From Bacteroidales bacterium UBA1745 (GTDB lineage: Bacteria; Bacteroidota; Bacteroidia; Bacteroidales; UBA932), in contig DCHT01000026.1 of NCBI GenBank assembly GCA_002314885.1, positions 23,291-87,290 on the forward strand: a stretch of DNA of 64,000 nt, given 5' to 3'. Below the pieces are notes generated by a model. It did not search any database. It was not told the DNA's origin and was given only the letters and a program-made list of their open reading frames with translations. Made by a program: the position numbers and the translations under genes. Positions 7,921-16,751 of the stretch are shown here, piece by piece; position 1 is the stretch's first letter; the number at the start of each line of letters is the position of its first letter.

Positions 7921-9090
7921 ATGAGCATACTTATCAAAAACGTCCTCCTCGGGACGGCAAAGACCAACATCCTGATTGAAGGCAAGCGCTTCAAGGCTTT
8001 CGGAGTTCCTGCAGATACTCCTGCTGAAACGGTGCTGGAGGCCGATGGAAAGGCAATCCTGCCTGCGTTCTACAATACCCATAATCACGCCGCTATGTCC
8101 CTCCTGAGGGGCTATGCCGACGATATGAACCTCCAGAGCTGGCTTCAGGACTATATCTGGCCATACGAGGATACCCTGACTGCCGACGACATCGAGCGTG
8201 GAAGCCGCCTCGCCGTGGACGAGATGATACGCAGCGGCAGCGTCTTCTTCAACGATATGTACTTCGACATAGAGAGGACCATCGACGTCGTGGACAAGGC
8301 CGGCACCCGTGCCTGCATAGGCATAACTGTGATGGAGATGCACTCCAAGGCAGTGGAGGAACAGAAGAGGGCCTTCGTGGAGCAGTGGCAGGATCCGACT
8401 GGAGGCCGCATCCAGCTTGCAATTGCTCCTCATGCCATATATACCGTTGGTACTCAGAAACTTATCTCAAGTGCCGAATGGGCCCGCAAGGCGGGCGTAA
8501 AGCTCCATATCCACGTTTCAGAGACTGCGGAAGAGGTGCGCAACTGCCTCAAGGAACACGGTACGACTCCGGTGCGTTACCTCGATTCCATAGGCTTCCT
8601 CGGACCTGACGTGGTGGCCGCACACTGCGTGCACCTCGACGAGGAAGAGTGGGATATTATGGCTGAGAGGGGAGTGACTGTGGCTCATTGTCCTTGCTCC
8701 AATATGAAGCTCGGCAGCGGCCGTTTCCCTTACGAACTGGCCATCAAGTCCGGCGCCAGGATCACCCTTGCGACTGACGGATGCTCGTCCAACAACAACC
8801 TCGACCTGAGGGAGGAGATGAAGTTTGCGGCCCTGCTGGCAAAGTGCACGGGAGATCCTACTCTGCTGCCTGCCGAAATGGTGTTCGAATGGGCGACCAG
8901 GAACGGTGCAGAAGCCTTCGGAATCGATGCCGGCGTGATCGCGGAAGGCAAGGTCGCAGACTGCATACTCGTGGACCTTTCAGACCCTAGGATGACACCG
9001 AACCATCACCTCGTATCCAACTGGGTATACGCGGCTTCTTCAGGCTGTATCAGGACTGTGATCTGCGACGGAAAAATCGTCAGAAACTAA
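7921..9090 (+). CDS. mtaD: 5-methylthioadenosine/S-adenosylhomocysteine deaminase
   Basis: 389 aa, amidohydrolase superfamily. Deaminates MTA and SAH (and possibly adenosine) to the inosine analogues, a salvage step in sulphur and methyl metabolism. Metal ligands: HNH in NTHNHAAMSLLRG (about 54-58), the His of HIHVSE (about 200), and the Asp of LATDGCSSNNN (about 282). HCVHL and AHCPCSNMKLGSG are family signatures. The ATG at 7921 follows a promoter, whereas the frame upstream opens with a TTG inside the -7 box. The 3' end overlaps glycerate kinase by 11 nt on the other strand. One of the rare CATG sites lies at 8431. Confidence 0.88.
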   Translation: MSILIKNVLLGTAKTNILIEGKRFKAFGVPADTPAETVLEADGKAILPAFYNTHNHAAMSLLRGYADDMNLQSWLQDYIWPYEDTLTADDIERGSRLAVDEMIRSGSVFFNDMYFDIERTIDVVDKAGTRACIGITVMEMHSKAVEEQKRAFVEQWQDPTGGRIQLAIAPHAIYTVGTQKLISSAEWARKAGVKLHIHVSETAEEVRNCLKEHGTTPVRYLDSIGFLGPDVVAAHCVHLDEEEWDIMAERGVTVAHCPCSNMKLGSGRFPYELAIKSGARITLATDGCSSNNNLDLREEMKFAALLAKCTGDPTLLPAEMVFEWATRNGAEAFGIDAGVIAEGKVADCILVDLSDPRMTPNHHLVSNWVYAASSGCIRTVICDGKIVRN

Positions 9091-10123
9091 GACTTTCAGC
9101 CAGTTTCCGGGCGGCTTCTTCAATGAGCGCGGAGGCTGTTTGAGGGACCATAGCTATATGTGGCGGCATATCCTCCGGGGTGGCCGCCATTATTGTTGAA
9201 AAGCCCATTTCCAGCAGTTCCGGACACGATTTTACTGACCCTGACAAAAGTGCAGCCGGCACTCCTATGGCCTTTGAGCGGGCCAGTACTCCGGCCGGAG
9301 TCTTGCCCTTCGGAGTCTGGAAATCCGAGCAGCCTTCGCCCGTGATGACAAGGTCCGCATCGGTGGCTTCGGCGTCGAATCCCACGGCCTCCAGAACTAT
9401 CTCTGCACCCGGCTTCAACTCTGCTCCGAAGAAAGCGAGAAGGGCTCCTCCCAGGCCTCCCGCTGCGCCTGCTCCGGGGATGTTGCGCACATCTTTCCCC
9501 GTCTTTTCAAAAATGACTTTGGCGTAGTCCGTAAGCCGCTTTTCGAGTATCTCGACATCCTCCGGGGATGCGCCTTTCTGAGGCCCGAAAACACGGCTGG
9601 CGCCCTCTGGTCCGATGTATGGGGTGTCGACGTCGCAGGCTACTGTGAAACGGGCTTTGCAACCCAGGAGCCCGGGCGTTTCGACAAGGCCTCGGCCGCC
9701 GTCGTTGGTGGCACTTCCGCCGAGTCCGATTATGAAGTTCGTGCAGCCTCTGGAAAGGGCGTCCAGGATGAGTTCCCCAAGGCCTCGTGTACTGGCCTTG
9801 AGCGGATTTCTTTCAGACTCTTCCAGCAGTGTGAGCCCGCAGGCCGCGGCCGATTCTATCACTGCCAGGTCCCCGCAGATGCAATATTCCGCTTTGACCG
9901 GACGGCCCAGAGGGTCCTGTACGACTGCGCTGACCATATTCCCCCCAAGGCTCTCGCAGAGGGCTGAGACCGTGCCTTCGCCTCCGTCCGCAACAGGGAT
10001 CCTGACTGTCTGGAGGGGCGTTTTCCCCTGCCATCCTGCCCTCAGGCCTCGCTCCATAGCAGAGGCGACTTCCCCTGCTGAGAGGCAGCCTTTGAAGGAA
10101 TCCGGTGCGAGTACGATCTTCAT
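9080..10123 (-). CDS. glxK: Glycerate kinase (GlxK/GarK family)
   Basis: 347 aa, normal for the GlxK type. Phosphorylates D-glycerate with ATP, probably giving 2-phosphoglycerate. It starts with the signature KIVLAPDSFKG, and the conserved PVADGGEGT, IGLGGSATNDGG and TGEGCSDFQT (TGEG, DxQT) motifs are all present. The start at 10123 (MKIVLAPD) is set by the signature and by the TATATTTG box 24 nt upstream. It is monocistronic and divergent from thrA. Confidence 0.92.
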   Translation of the reverse strand: MKIVLAPDSFKGCLSAGEVASAMERGLRAGWQGKTPLQTVRIPVADGGEGTVSALCESLGGNMVSAVVQDPLGRPVKAEYCICGDLAVIESAAACGLTLLEESERNPLKASTRGLGELILDALSRGCTNFIIGLGGSATNDGGRGLVETPGLLGCKARFTVACDVDTPYIGPEGASRVFGPQKGASPEDVEILEKRLTDYAKVIFEKTGKDVRNIPGAGAAGGLGGALLAFFGAELKPGAEIVLEAVGFDAEATDADLVITGEGCSDFQTPKGKTPAGVLARSKAIGVPAALLSGSVKSCPELLEMGFSTIMAATPEDMPPHIAMVPQTASALIEEAARKLAESLSF

Positions 10124-10147
10124 ATAAGTTGAAACGTTTTGCAAAGA

Positions 10148-10155
10148 CAAATATA
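10148..10155 (-). promoter_or_regulatory. -7 promoter element for glycerate kinase
   Basis: Minus-strand TATATTTG, 24 nt before the glxK ATG. Confidence 0.6.
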
Positions 10156-10160
10156 ATGAA

Positions 10161-10191
10161 TTTGATTATTCGTCCAAAAAGCGTAAATTCG
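10161..10191 (+). promoter_or_regulatory. Promoter of the thrA operon (-33 and -7)
   Basis: TTTG (10161-10164), 19 nt, then TAAATTCG (10184-10191), which is one change from TAnnTTTG. The spacing matches the Bacteroidota -33/-7 arrangement. The ATG of thrA follows at 10222. No leader peptide rich in Thr/Ile was seen in the about 25-nt leader. Confidence 0.6.
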
Positions 10192-10221
10192 CACCTTATT
10201 ACAAGTAATAAATCCCCAGAT

Positions 10222-12660
10222 ATGAAGGTTCTTAAATTCGGAGGCACATCGGTTGGTTCGGTAGCTAGCCTCAGAAACGTAAAGAAGATTGTAGAAGGCT
10301 GCAACGAGCCTGTAGTGGTTGTGGTGTCCGCACTTGGCGGCATCACTGACAAACTCCTCAAGACCGCGTCCCTCGCATCGTCGGGTGACAGCACCTACAT
10401 CCAGTCTATGGAGGAAATCGTTGCCCGTCACCATCAGGTGGTCGAGGAACTCATTCCGGAAGGCGGTCAGCGCCAGAGGCTCATCGAGCGTATGGACGCA
10501 ATGTTCGTGGAACTCAGGAGCATCTTCCACGGAGTTTCCCTCATCAGGGACCTCTCTGAGAAGACCTCCAATACCATAGTAAGTTACGGCGAAAGGCTCT
10601 CCAGCGACATCTGCTCAGTCCTCATCGACGGTGCCGTGCTCCACGACAGCCGCAATTTCGTGAAGACCGTGCGCAAGCAGGGCAAGAATCTCCTCGCGCA
10701 GGAGGAATCCTACCTCCTCATCGAGGCCGAGTTTGCTGAACTTGGCAGGAGCGAGCAGGTCTGCCTCATTCCGGGCTTCATTTCCCGTGATCTCCACAGC
10801 GGTGAGGTTACCAACCTCGGCCGTGGCGGTTCCGACTACACTGCCAGCATCGTGGCTGCGGCACTCGAGGCAAGGTGCCTGGAGATATGGACCGACGTGG
10901 ACGGCTTTATGACTGCCGACCCAAGGATCATTTCCAATGCATATACCATCGACACCCTGACCTATCACGAGGCTATGGAGCTCTGTAACTTCGGCGCCAA
11001 GGTCGTATATCCGCCTACAATCTATCCTGCCTGTGCCAAGGACATTCCTATCCTCATCAAGAATACTTTCCGCCCAGAGGTGAAGGGTACTGTCATCAGC
11101 AACAGCCAGCAGTCATCATCCAGGGCAATCAAGGGTATCTCATCCATCAGCAACACCAGCATCATCACCATCGCCGGCCTTTCTATGGTCGGTGTGATCG
11201 GTGTGAACAAGAGAATCTTCTCCTGCCTCGCCGACAATGGCGTCAGCGTGTTCCTCGTGAGCCAGGCATCTTCCGAGAACAATACTTCCATAGGTGTGAA
11301 GGACGTCGACGGAGAACTGGCCTGCCAGGTGCTCAACGACGAGTTCGCAAAGGAGATCCAGACCGGCGCTATGTTCCCTATGAGCATACAGCGCAATCTG
11401 GCTACCATCGCAGTCGTAGGTGAGAATATGAAGAAGACTCCGGGCGTGTCCGGAAAGCTCTATGGAGCCCTCGGCCGCAACGGTATCAGTGTCATCGCGT
11501 GCGCACAGGGTGCGTCCGAGACCAATATTTCCTTCGTAGTGGAAGGCCTCTGGCTCCGCAAGGCCCTGAATGTCATCCACGACAACTTCTTCCTTTCCGA
11601 GTACCAGGAGATCAACCTCTTCCTCTGCGGCATCGGTACCGTGGGCGGCAGCCTCATCGAGCAGATCGCCAGCCAGCAGGAGACGCTCAAGAAGAGAAGG
11701 AACCTCAAGATCAACGTCGTCGGCATCGCCAACAGCCGTCACGCCATCTACGACCGCGCAGGTCTCAGCCTCGAGGGCTATGAGGAGCGCCTGAAGAACA
11801 GCGAGCCTAGCAACATCCAGAAATACAAGGAGGAGATCATCTCTATGAACATCTACAACTCCGTATTCGTGGACTGTACTGCCAGCAAGGATGTAGCCGA
11901 TATCTACTATGACCTCCTCGACCACAACATCAACGTCGTTGCTGCCAACAAGATTGCGGCATCTTCCGACTATGACAACTACAAGCTTCTCAAGGCTACG
12001 GCCCAGAAGAGGGGAGTCAAGTATCTCTTCGAGACCAACGTGGGTGCCGGTCTTCCTATCATCAACACGATCAATTCCCTCCGCAACAGCGGCGACCACA
12101 TCCTCAAGATCGAGGCCGTGCTCAGCGGAACCCTCAACTATATCTTCAACACCATCAGCAAGGACATTCCGTTCAGCAAGACTGTCCAGATGGCCAAGGA
12201 AGAGGGCTATTCCGAGCCTGATCCACGTATCGACCTCTGCGGTATGGACGTGGTCCGCAAGCTCGTCATCCTTTCCCGCGAGTCCGGCTACAAGATGAGC
12301 CAGGAGGACGTGGAGAAGCATCTCTTCGTGCCTGACGAGTTCTTTGCAGGCAGCCTGGAGGACTTCTGGAAGAACCTCCCTCAGCTCGATGCCGAGTTCG
12401 AGACCCGTCGCCAGAAGCTCGAGGCAGAGGGCAAGTGCTGGCGCTTCGTCGCAAAGCTCGAGGACGGCAAGGGCTCAGTGGAGCTCCGCGAGATCCCTCA
12501 GGGCCACTCCTTCTACAAGCTCGAAGGCAGCAACAACATCATCCTGCTTACCACTGACCGCTACCGCCAGTATCCTATGCTCATCCAGGGCTTCGGCGCA
12601 GGTGCAGCTGTGACAGCAGCCGGTGTATTCGGTGACATAATGAACATAGCAAACGTATAA
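10222..12660 (+). CDS. thrA: Bifunctional aspartokinase / homoserine dehydrogenase
   Basis: 812 aa. The aspartokinase domain (1-280) opens with the signature KFGGTSVGS. Two ACT-type regulatory repeats follow (about 300-450), then the homoserine dehydrogenase domain with its NAD(P)-binding GIGTVGGSL (about 470), the NVGAGLP motif and ALSGTLNYIFN. It catalyses the first and third steps from aspartate to threonine and methionine. The start at MKVLKFGG is fixed by the kinase signature; an in-frame extension to 10105 crosses the promoter. It is the first gene of a nine-gene co-directional run. Its TAA overlaps the next ATG by one base. Confidence 0.95.
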   Translation: MKVLKFGGTSVGSVASLRNVKKIVEGCNEPVVVVVSALGGITDKLLKTASLASSGDSTYIQSMEEIVARHHQVVEELIPEGGQRQRLIERMDAMFVELRSIFHGVSLIRDLSEKTSNTIVSYGERLSSDICSVLIDGAVLHDSRNFVKTVRKQGKNLLAQEESYLLIEAEFAELGRSEQVCLIPGFISRDLHSGEVTNLGRGGSDYTASIVAAALEARCLEIWTDVDGFMTADPRIISNAYTIDTLTYHEAMELCNFGAKVVYPPTIYPACAKDIPILIKNTFRPEVKGTVISNSQQSSSRAIKGISSISNTSIITIAGLSMVGVIGVNKRIFSCLADNGVSVFLVSQASSENNTSIGVKDVDGELACQVLNDEFAKEIQTGAMFPMSIQRNLATIAVVGENMKKTPGVSGKLYGALGRNGISVIACAQGASETNISFVVEGLWLRKALNVIHDNFFLSEYQEINLFLCGIGTVGGSLIEQIASQQETLKKRRNLKINVVGIANSRHAIYDRAGLSLEGYEERLKNSEPSNIQKYKEEIISMNIYNSVFVDCTASKDVADIYYDLLDHNINVVAANKIAASSDYDNYKLLKATAQKRGVKYLFETNVGAGLPIINTINSLRNSGDHILKIEAVLSGTLNYIFNTISKDIPFSKTVQMAKEEGYSEPDPRIDLCGMDVVRKLVILSRESGYKMSQEDVEKHLFVPDEFFAGSLEDFWKNLPQLDAEFETRRQKLEAEGKCWRFVAKLEDGKGSVELREIPQGHSFYKLEGSNNIILLTTDRYRQYPMLIQGFGAGAAVTAAGVFGDIMNIANV

Positions 12661-13250
12661 TGGCAATCGCACTCAATCTCAGGGAAACTGAGACCAACCT
12701 CTTCTGCGCCAGCAAATGGTGGGGCGACCCTGATATGCCGTCCGAGATGGAGTATCCTTCCTGCGAAGGCTACCCTATGACCTTCATCTGCCAGATCAAC
12801 TGCGAGTATCTCGAGAAATACGATCCGGAAGGCCTGCTGCCTCACACCGGAATGCTCTATTTCTTCGGCGCCATCGACGAACTGCTCGGCTACGAGTCTC
12901 CTGTCAAGTGTCCGAAAGGCGAATGGCCTAAGAATCAGATAAGGGTCAAGTACGCCAAGGACATCAACTTCGAGACCTTCCAGACCGTGTCTATGGTCGG
13001 CGAGGATGGTGAAGCCGTGGCAGACGCTCCATACGAGATCGTGTTCTCCAACTGCGAGGACGACGATCCTGGTCTGAGGCTGCTCGGCAGCGTCCCTGCG
13101 GCAGTGGCGGACGAATATAAGAACAAGGACCACGTCTGCGTCCTTCAGCTTTCATTCGGAAGCGAGGAGGGACAGAGACTCTGTTTCTCGATGAGCCGTT
13201 CCGACCTCGGTTTCGGCAACTGGAAGAAATGCGTCGCAACTTTGGCTTAG
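12660..13250 (+). CDS. DUF1963 (YwqG-like) protein
   Basis: 196 aa, cytoplasmic, no signal or membrane segment. The pattern of a WWGDPDMP start, FICQINC, GMLYFFGAID and a C-terminal LQLSFGSEEG resembles DUF1963/YwqG proteins, whose function is unknown. It is translationally coupled to thrA by a TAATG overlap and followed after 1 nt by the epimerase gene. The tail is acidic. Family assignment is by resemblance only. Confidence 0.6.
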   Translation: MAIALNLRETETNLFCASKWWGDPDMPSEMEYPSCEGYPMTFICQINCEYLEKYDPEGLLPHTGMLYFFGAIDELLGYESPVKCPKGEWPKNQIRVKYAKDINFETFQTVSMVGEDGEAVADAPYEIVFSNCEDDDPGLRLLGSVPAAVADEYKNKDHVCVLQLSFGSEEGQRLCFSMSRSDLGFGNWKKCVATLA

Positions 13251-13251
13251 T

Positions 13252-13920
13252 ATGGAAAAGATAATATCAGTATCAGTGATGTGCTCCGACCTGATGAACC
13301 TCGGACGCGACATCGACACTTTGAAGAAATATGGCGTGGACTGGCTCCACGTCGATGTTATGGACGGCCACTTCGTTCCGAATCTCACTTTCGGACCTGA
13401 CTTCATCAAGGCTATGCACCGTCATGCCGATATGCCGCTCGACATCCACCTTATGGTAACGGATCCTGAACAGGTGCTGGCAGCAATCGATCTGCGTGAA
13501 GGAGACATACTTTCCTGCCACGTGGAGCTGGACCGCAGCTACGAGGCCCTTGCCGCTGAGGTACATTCCAAAGGTGCGAAGTTCGGCCTCGCCATCAATC
13601 CGGAAACCGCTCCGGAGGCCCTCAAGCCTCATATCGGCCTTTTTGAGACCGTAACGGTGATGACAGTCCACCCTGGTTATGCCGGAGGCAAGATGGTCGA
13701 AGGCATTATGGAGAAAGTGGGCGTAGTCCGCAAGTGGCTTGACGCGAACGGCTGCCAGGACGTGGCCATCAGCGTGGACGGCAGCGTCAGCTGTGAGAGG
13801 GCTCAGTATATGGGCAGCCTCGGAGCATCCATCTTCGTCGGCGGCACAGCCGGCATCTATCGCAAGGGTATGCAGCTGGAAGATACGATTCCGGCATTCA
13901 GAAAAGCAATTTCAGAATAA
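13252..13920 (+). CDS. Ribulose-phosphate 3-epimerase-like protein (divergent)
   Basis: 222 aa TIM barrel of the RPE family, which epimerises D-ribulose-5-P and D-xylulose-5-P. Metal and acid residues are kept: H33 and D35 in LHVDVMDGHFVP, H66 in DIHLMV, D176 in SVDGSVS. Several normally constant loops differ: VSVMCSD in place of APSIL, MTVHPGYAGG in place of MSVNPGFGGQ, and VGGTAGIYR in place of VAGSAIF. It could be the only RPE of the cell or a paralogue for another ketose phosphate; allulose-6-P epimerases are close relatives. The downstream dehydrogenases and phosphate-ester transporter favour a role in a phospho-polyol pathway, as inference. A rare CATG lies at 13423. Confidence 0.8.
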   Translation: MEKIISVSVMCSDLMNLGRDIDTLKKYGVDWLHVDVMDGHFVPNLTFGPDFIKAMHRHADMPLDIHLMVTDPEQVLAAIDLREGDILSCHVELDRSYEALAAEVHSKGAKFGLAINPETAPEALKPHIGLFETVTVMTVHPGYAGGKMVEGIMEKVGVVRKWLDANGCQDVAISVDGSVSCERAQYMGSLGASIFVGGTAGIYRKGMQLEDTIPAFRKAISE

Positions 13921-13932
13921 CTAAATATTACT

Positions 13933-15273
13933 ATGAACAAAATCGAGAGCGCACTTCAGCGCACAAGAGACACCAAGGCCTGTTTCATAGGCAAGGGCGT
14001 GGTCGCAAGGACCGCGGAAATGTTCAATCAGCTCTTCCCGGGCAAGACAGCGGTCATCATCGCTGACACCAACACCTGGGAGGTTGCAGGCAAGGCAGTG
14101 GCCGCTTCACTCGAGGCCGCGGCAGTTCCTGCGATCGAACCTTACATCATCGACGACCCTGAACTCTATGCAGAGTGGAGGTTCGTGGAGGCCATCAGGG
14201 CCTTCCTGGAGCCTAAGGACGTCATCGCCATCGCAGTCGGCTCAGGCGTGATCAATGACCTGACCAAGTTCGTGTCCGGCGAAATCGGACGCAAGTATAT
14301 GTGCGTGGGCACAGCCGTGTCAATGGACGGCTACACCGCATACGGCGCATCCATCACCAAGGACGGCAACAAGCAGACCTTCGACTGTCCGGCTCCATAC
14401 GGCTTTGTAATGGATCCTGTCATAGCTGCTGAGGCTCCGAAGGAACTCGCTGCTTCCGGCTATGCAGACCTCATCGCCAAGATCCCTGCCGCTGCAGACT
14501 GGATGCTGGCTGAGGTTACCGGCAACGAGCCTATCGACCAGTTCTCCTGGGACCTCGTGCAGAACGGTCTGCGTGAGTCCCTCTCCGCTCCTGCAGAAGT
14601 GTTTGCAGGCGATGTTGAATATACAGAGAAGCTCGGAGAAGGCCTCCTTATGAGCGGCTTTGCAATGCAGGCCCTCCTGAGCAGCCGTCCTGCTTCAGGC
14701 ACTGAGCACCAGTTCTCACACTGCTGGGATATGGAAAACCTCTGCTTCGGCGGAAAGCACGTATCCCACGGCTTCAAGGTCGGTATCGGCACCCTCGCTT
14801 CCACCGCTTCCCTCGAATTCCTTCTGAGCAAGGACATCGAAAACCTCGATGTTGAGGCTTGTGTCGCAGCTTGGAAGAGCTGGGAGGACCAGGAGGCCGA
14901 GATACGCGAAGTGTTCGAAGGCAAGCCTGGCCATCTTGCCCGCGGCTTGAAGGAAACCAAGGGCAAATACGTGGAGAAGGACGTTCTCCGCAAGCAGCTC
15001 GAGGCTCTCAAGGCAGCCTGGCCAACTCTCAAGGAGCAGATCCGTGCCCAGATCATACCTTTCAGCGAGGTTTACAACGACCTCAAGCTCGTGGGTGCAC
15101 CTTACGAGCCTGAGATGATAGGTGTGGACCGTGCCCGCTTCCGCAAGACCTTCTCCTATATTCCTTATATGAGAAGCCGTTTCACCAACATCGACGTAGT
15201 TTACCGTCTTGGACTTATGCCTGAGCTTATGGAGCATCTCTTCGGCAAGGGCGGCGTCTGGGAAGTGAAATAA
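13933..15273 (+). CDS. Glycerol-1-phosphate dehydrogenase-like enzyme, copy 1
   Basis: 446 aa, iron/zinc-dependent dehydrogenase superfamily, EgsA/AraM (sn-glycerol-1-phosphate dehydrogenase) branch. The NAD(P) loop is AVGSGVINDLTK (101-112). Metal ligands are D179 in GYADLIAK, H259 in GTEHQFSH and H279 in VSHGFKVG. The family interconverts DHAP and sn-glycerol-1-phosphate; some relatives act on polyol phosphates. No GGGP-synthase gene is adjacent, so ether-lipid synthesis is not supported here. It is 12 nt after the epimerase and 20 nt before the organophosphate transporter, with a paralogue at 18402. Confidence 0.82.
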   Translation: MNKIESALQRTRDTKACFIGKGVVARTAEMFNQLFPGKTAVIIADTNTWEVAGKAVAASLEAAAVPAIEPYIIDDPELYAEWRFVEAIRAFLEPKDVIAIAVGSGVINDLTKFVSGEIGRKYMCVGTAVSMDGYTAYGASITKDGNKQTFDCPAPYGFVMDPVIAAEAPKELAASGYADLIAKIPAAADWMLAEVTGNEPIDQFSWDLVQNGLRESLSAPAEVFAGDVEYTEKLGEGLLMSGFAMQALLSSRPASGTEHQFSHCWDMENLCFGGKHVSHGFKVGIGTLASTASLEFLLSKDIENLDVEACVAAWKSWEDQEAEIREVFEGKPGHLARGLKETKGKYVEKDVLRKQLEALKAAWPTLKEQIRAQIIPFSEVYNDLKLVGAPYEPEMIGVDRARFRKTFSYIPYMRSRFTNIDVVYRLGLMPELMEHLFGKGGVWEVK

Positions 15274-15293
15274 CATAATTCCACCACATAACG

Positions 15294-16751
15294 ATGACAA
15301 CAACCAAGAGCCTCAAATACTGGCAGTGGAAGACCATCATAGTCACTATGCTCGGCTATGCTATGTTCTACCTTGTCAGGAAGAACTTCTCCCTCGCTAT
15401 GCCGGGCCTCCAGGCCGATTTCGGCATCAGCAAGGTGCAGCTCGGTCTCTTCCTCACCTTCAACGGAATCGTCTACGGATTCTCCCGCTACATCAACGGA
15501 ATCATCTCGGACCGAGGCAGTGCCAGGAAGATTATGTCCCTGGGCCTGCTCCTGTGCGGCGTGGTGAATATCATCTTCGGATGCAGTGACAAGGTGGCCT
15601 ACGCCATAGTCAATATGGCTGCCAACCACGGCACCACTATCACCTTCACGGCCATAATGATCTATCTGATGGGCTTTATGTGGGTGATCAACGGCTACCT
15701 CCAGGGTATGGGCGTGCCTCCGTGCACCAAGACCCTTGCCCAGTGGATCCATCCGAGCGAGCTGGCCACCAAGGTCAGCATCTGGAATATGTCTCACTCC
15801 ATAGGCGCTGGCCTCGCAATGGGCCTCTGTGGATGGTTCATTATGCCTCATCTCGGTGTCGATATGAGCGGAAATGCTGAAATCGTCAGCCAGATTGCCG
15901 CAAATCTCCAGGCCACGAAGCCGGATATGCCGGTGGATATGGACAAGGTGATGGACTTCGCTGCCCACTATTGTGCGTGGAGATGGTGCTTCATCATTCC
16001 TGCCTGTGTGGCGGTGATGGGCTCCGTATGGCTCTTCCTGAGCGTCAAGGATTCTCCATCTGACGTGGGCTTCCCTGAAATCGTGGGAAAGAAGAAGGCC
16101 ATCGTGAAGACTCCTGAGGAGAAGGCTGAATACAAGGTATTCGTAAGGAAGCAGGTCTATAAGAATCCTGTCATCTGGATGCTTGCCGTGACCAACTTCT
16201 TCGTCTATATCGTCCGCTTTGCCTGCCTCGACTGGGGTCCTACCCTCCTCACTGAGGCAAAGGGAATGAGCCTGGCCAATGCGACTACCGTCTGCGTGTT
16301 CTTCGAACTCGTCGGCGGCAACCTCGGAATGATTTTCTGGGGCTGGGCCACTGACCACATCTTCAAGAGCAAGGCTCATCACACCTCCCTGGTATGTATG
16401 CTGCTCGTCACTCTCGTGATCGTCGGTTTCTATTTCATCCCTGAAACCGCTCCTTGGTGGGTACTTATGATTCCGTTTATGATGATTGGTTTCTGCATCT
16501 ACGGTCCGCAGGCCCTCCTCGGCATCTGTGCGATCCAGCACGCTACCAACAGGGCTTCCGGCACCGCCAACGGCATACTCGGCATCTTCGGATATGCCAG
16601 CACCATCATCTCAGGCGTGGTATTCGGCTTCATCGCCCAGCATTGGGGCTGGAACCTGGTGTTCCTCACGATGATCGTCGTTTCCCTCCTGGCATCCGCT
16701 TCTCTTGCAGTCATCTTCAAGGCTAAGGCAACAGGTTATGAAGAGAATTAA
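15294..16751 (+). CDS. MFS organophosphate:phosphate antiporter (GlpT/UhpT family)
   Basis: 485 aa, 12 membrane segments. The first segment carries GYAMFYLVRKNFSLAMP, a signature of the OPA family that exchanges glycerol-3-P, hexose-6-P or related phosphate esters for inorganic phosphate. The arginine after YLV is the equivalent of the phosphate-binding Arg of GlpT. The central loop (about 250-285) is Lys-rich and cytoplasmic. Its neighbours suggest the substrate is a phospho-polyol or sugar phosphate released by the two exported phosphoesterases. The 3' end overlaps the next start by 14 nt, indicating translational coupling. Confidence 0.88.
   Translation: MTTTKSLKYWQWKTIIVTMLGYAMFYLVRKNFSLAMPGLQADFGISKVQLGLFLTFNGIVYGFSRYINGIISDRGSARKIMSLGLLLCGVVNIIFGCSDKVAYAIVNMAANHGTTITFTAIMIYLMGFMWVINGYLQGMGVPPCTKTLAQWIHPSELATKVSIWNMSHSIGAGLAMGLCGWFIMPHLGVDMSGNAEIVSQIAANLQATKPDMPVDMDKVMDFAAHYCAWRWCFIIPACVAVMGSVWLFLSVKDSPSDVGFPEIVGKKKAIVKTPEEKAEYKVFVRKQVYKNPVIWMLAVTNFFVYIVRFACLDWGPTLLTEAKGMSLANATTVCVFFELVGGNLGMIFWGWATDHIFKSKAHHTSLVCMLLVTLVIVGFYFIPETAPWWVLMIPFMMIGFCIYGPQALLGICAIQHATNRASGTANGILGIFGYASTIISGVVFGFIAQHWGWNLVFLTMIVVSLLASASLAVIFKAKATGYEEN

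Noticed and set aside
11140..12321. 393-codon minus-strand frame opposite thrA
   Set aside because: Shadow of the conserved bifunctional enzyme; no promoter or start context.
15201..16541. 446-codon minus-strand frame opposite the antiporter gene
   Set aside because: Rich in His/Asp/Glu without fold pattern; shadow of the membrane protein gene.
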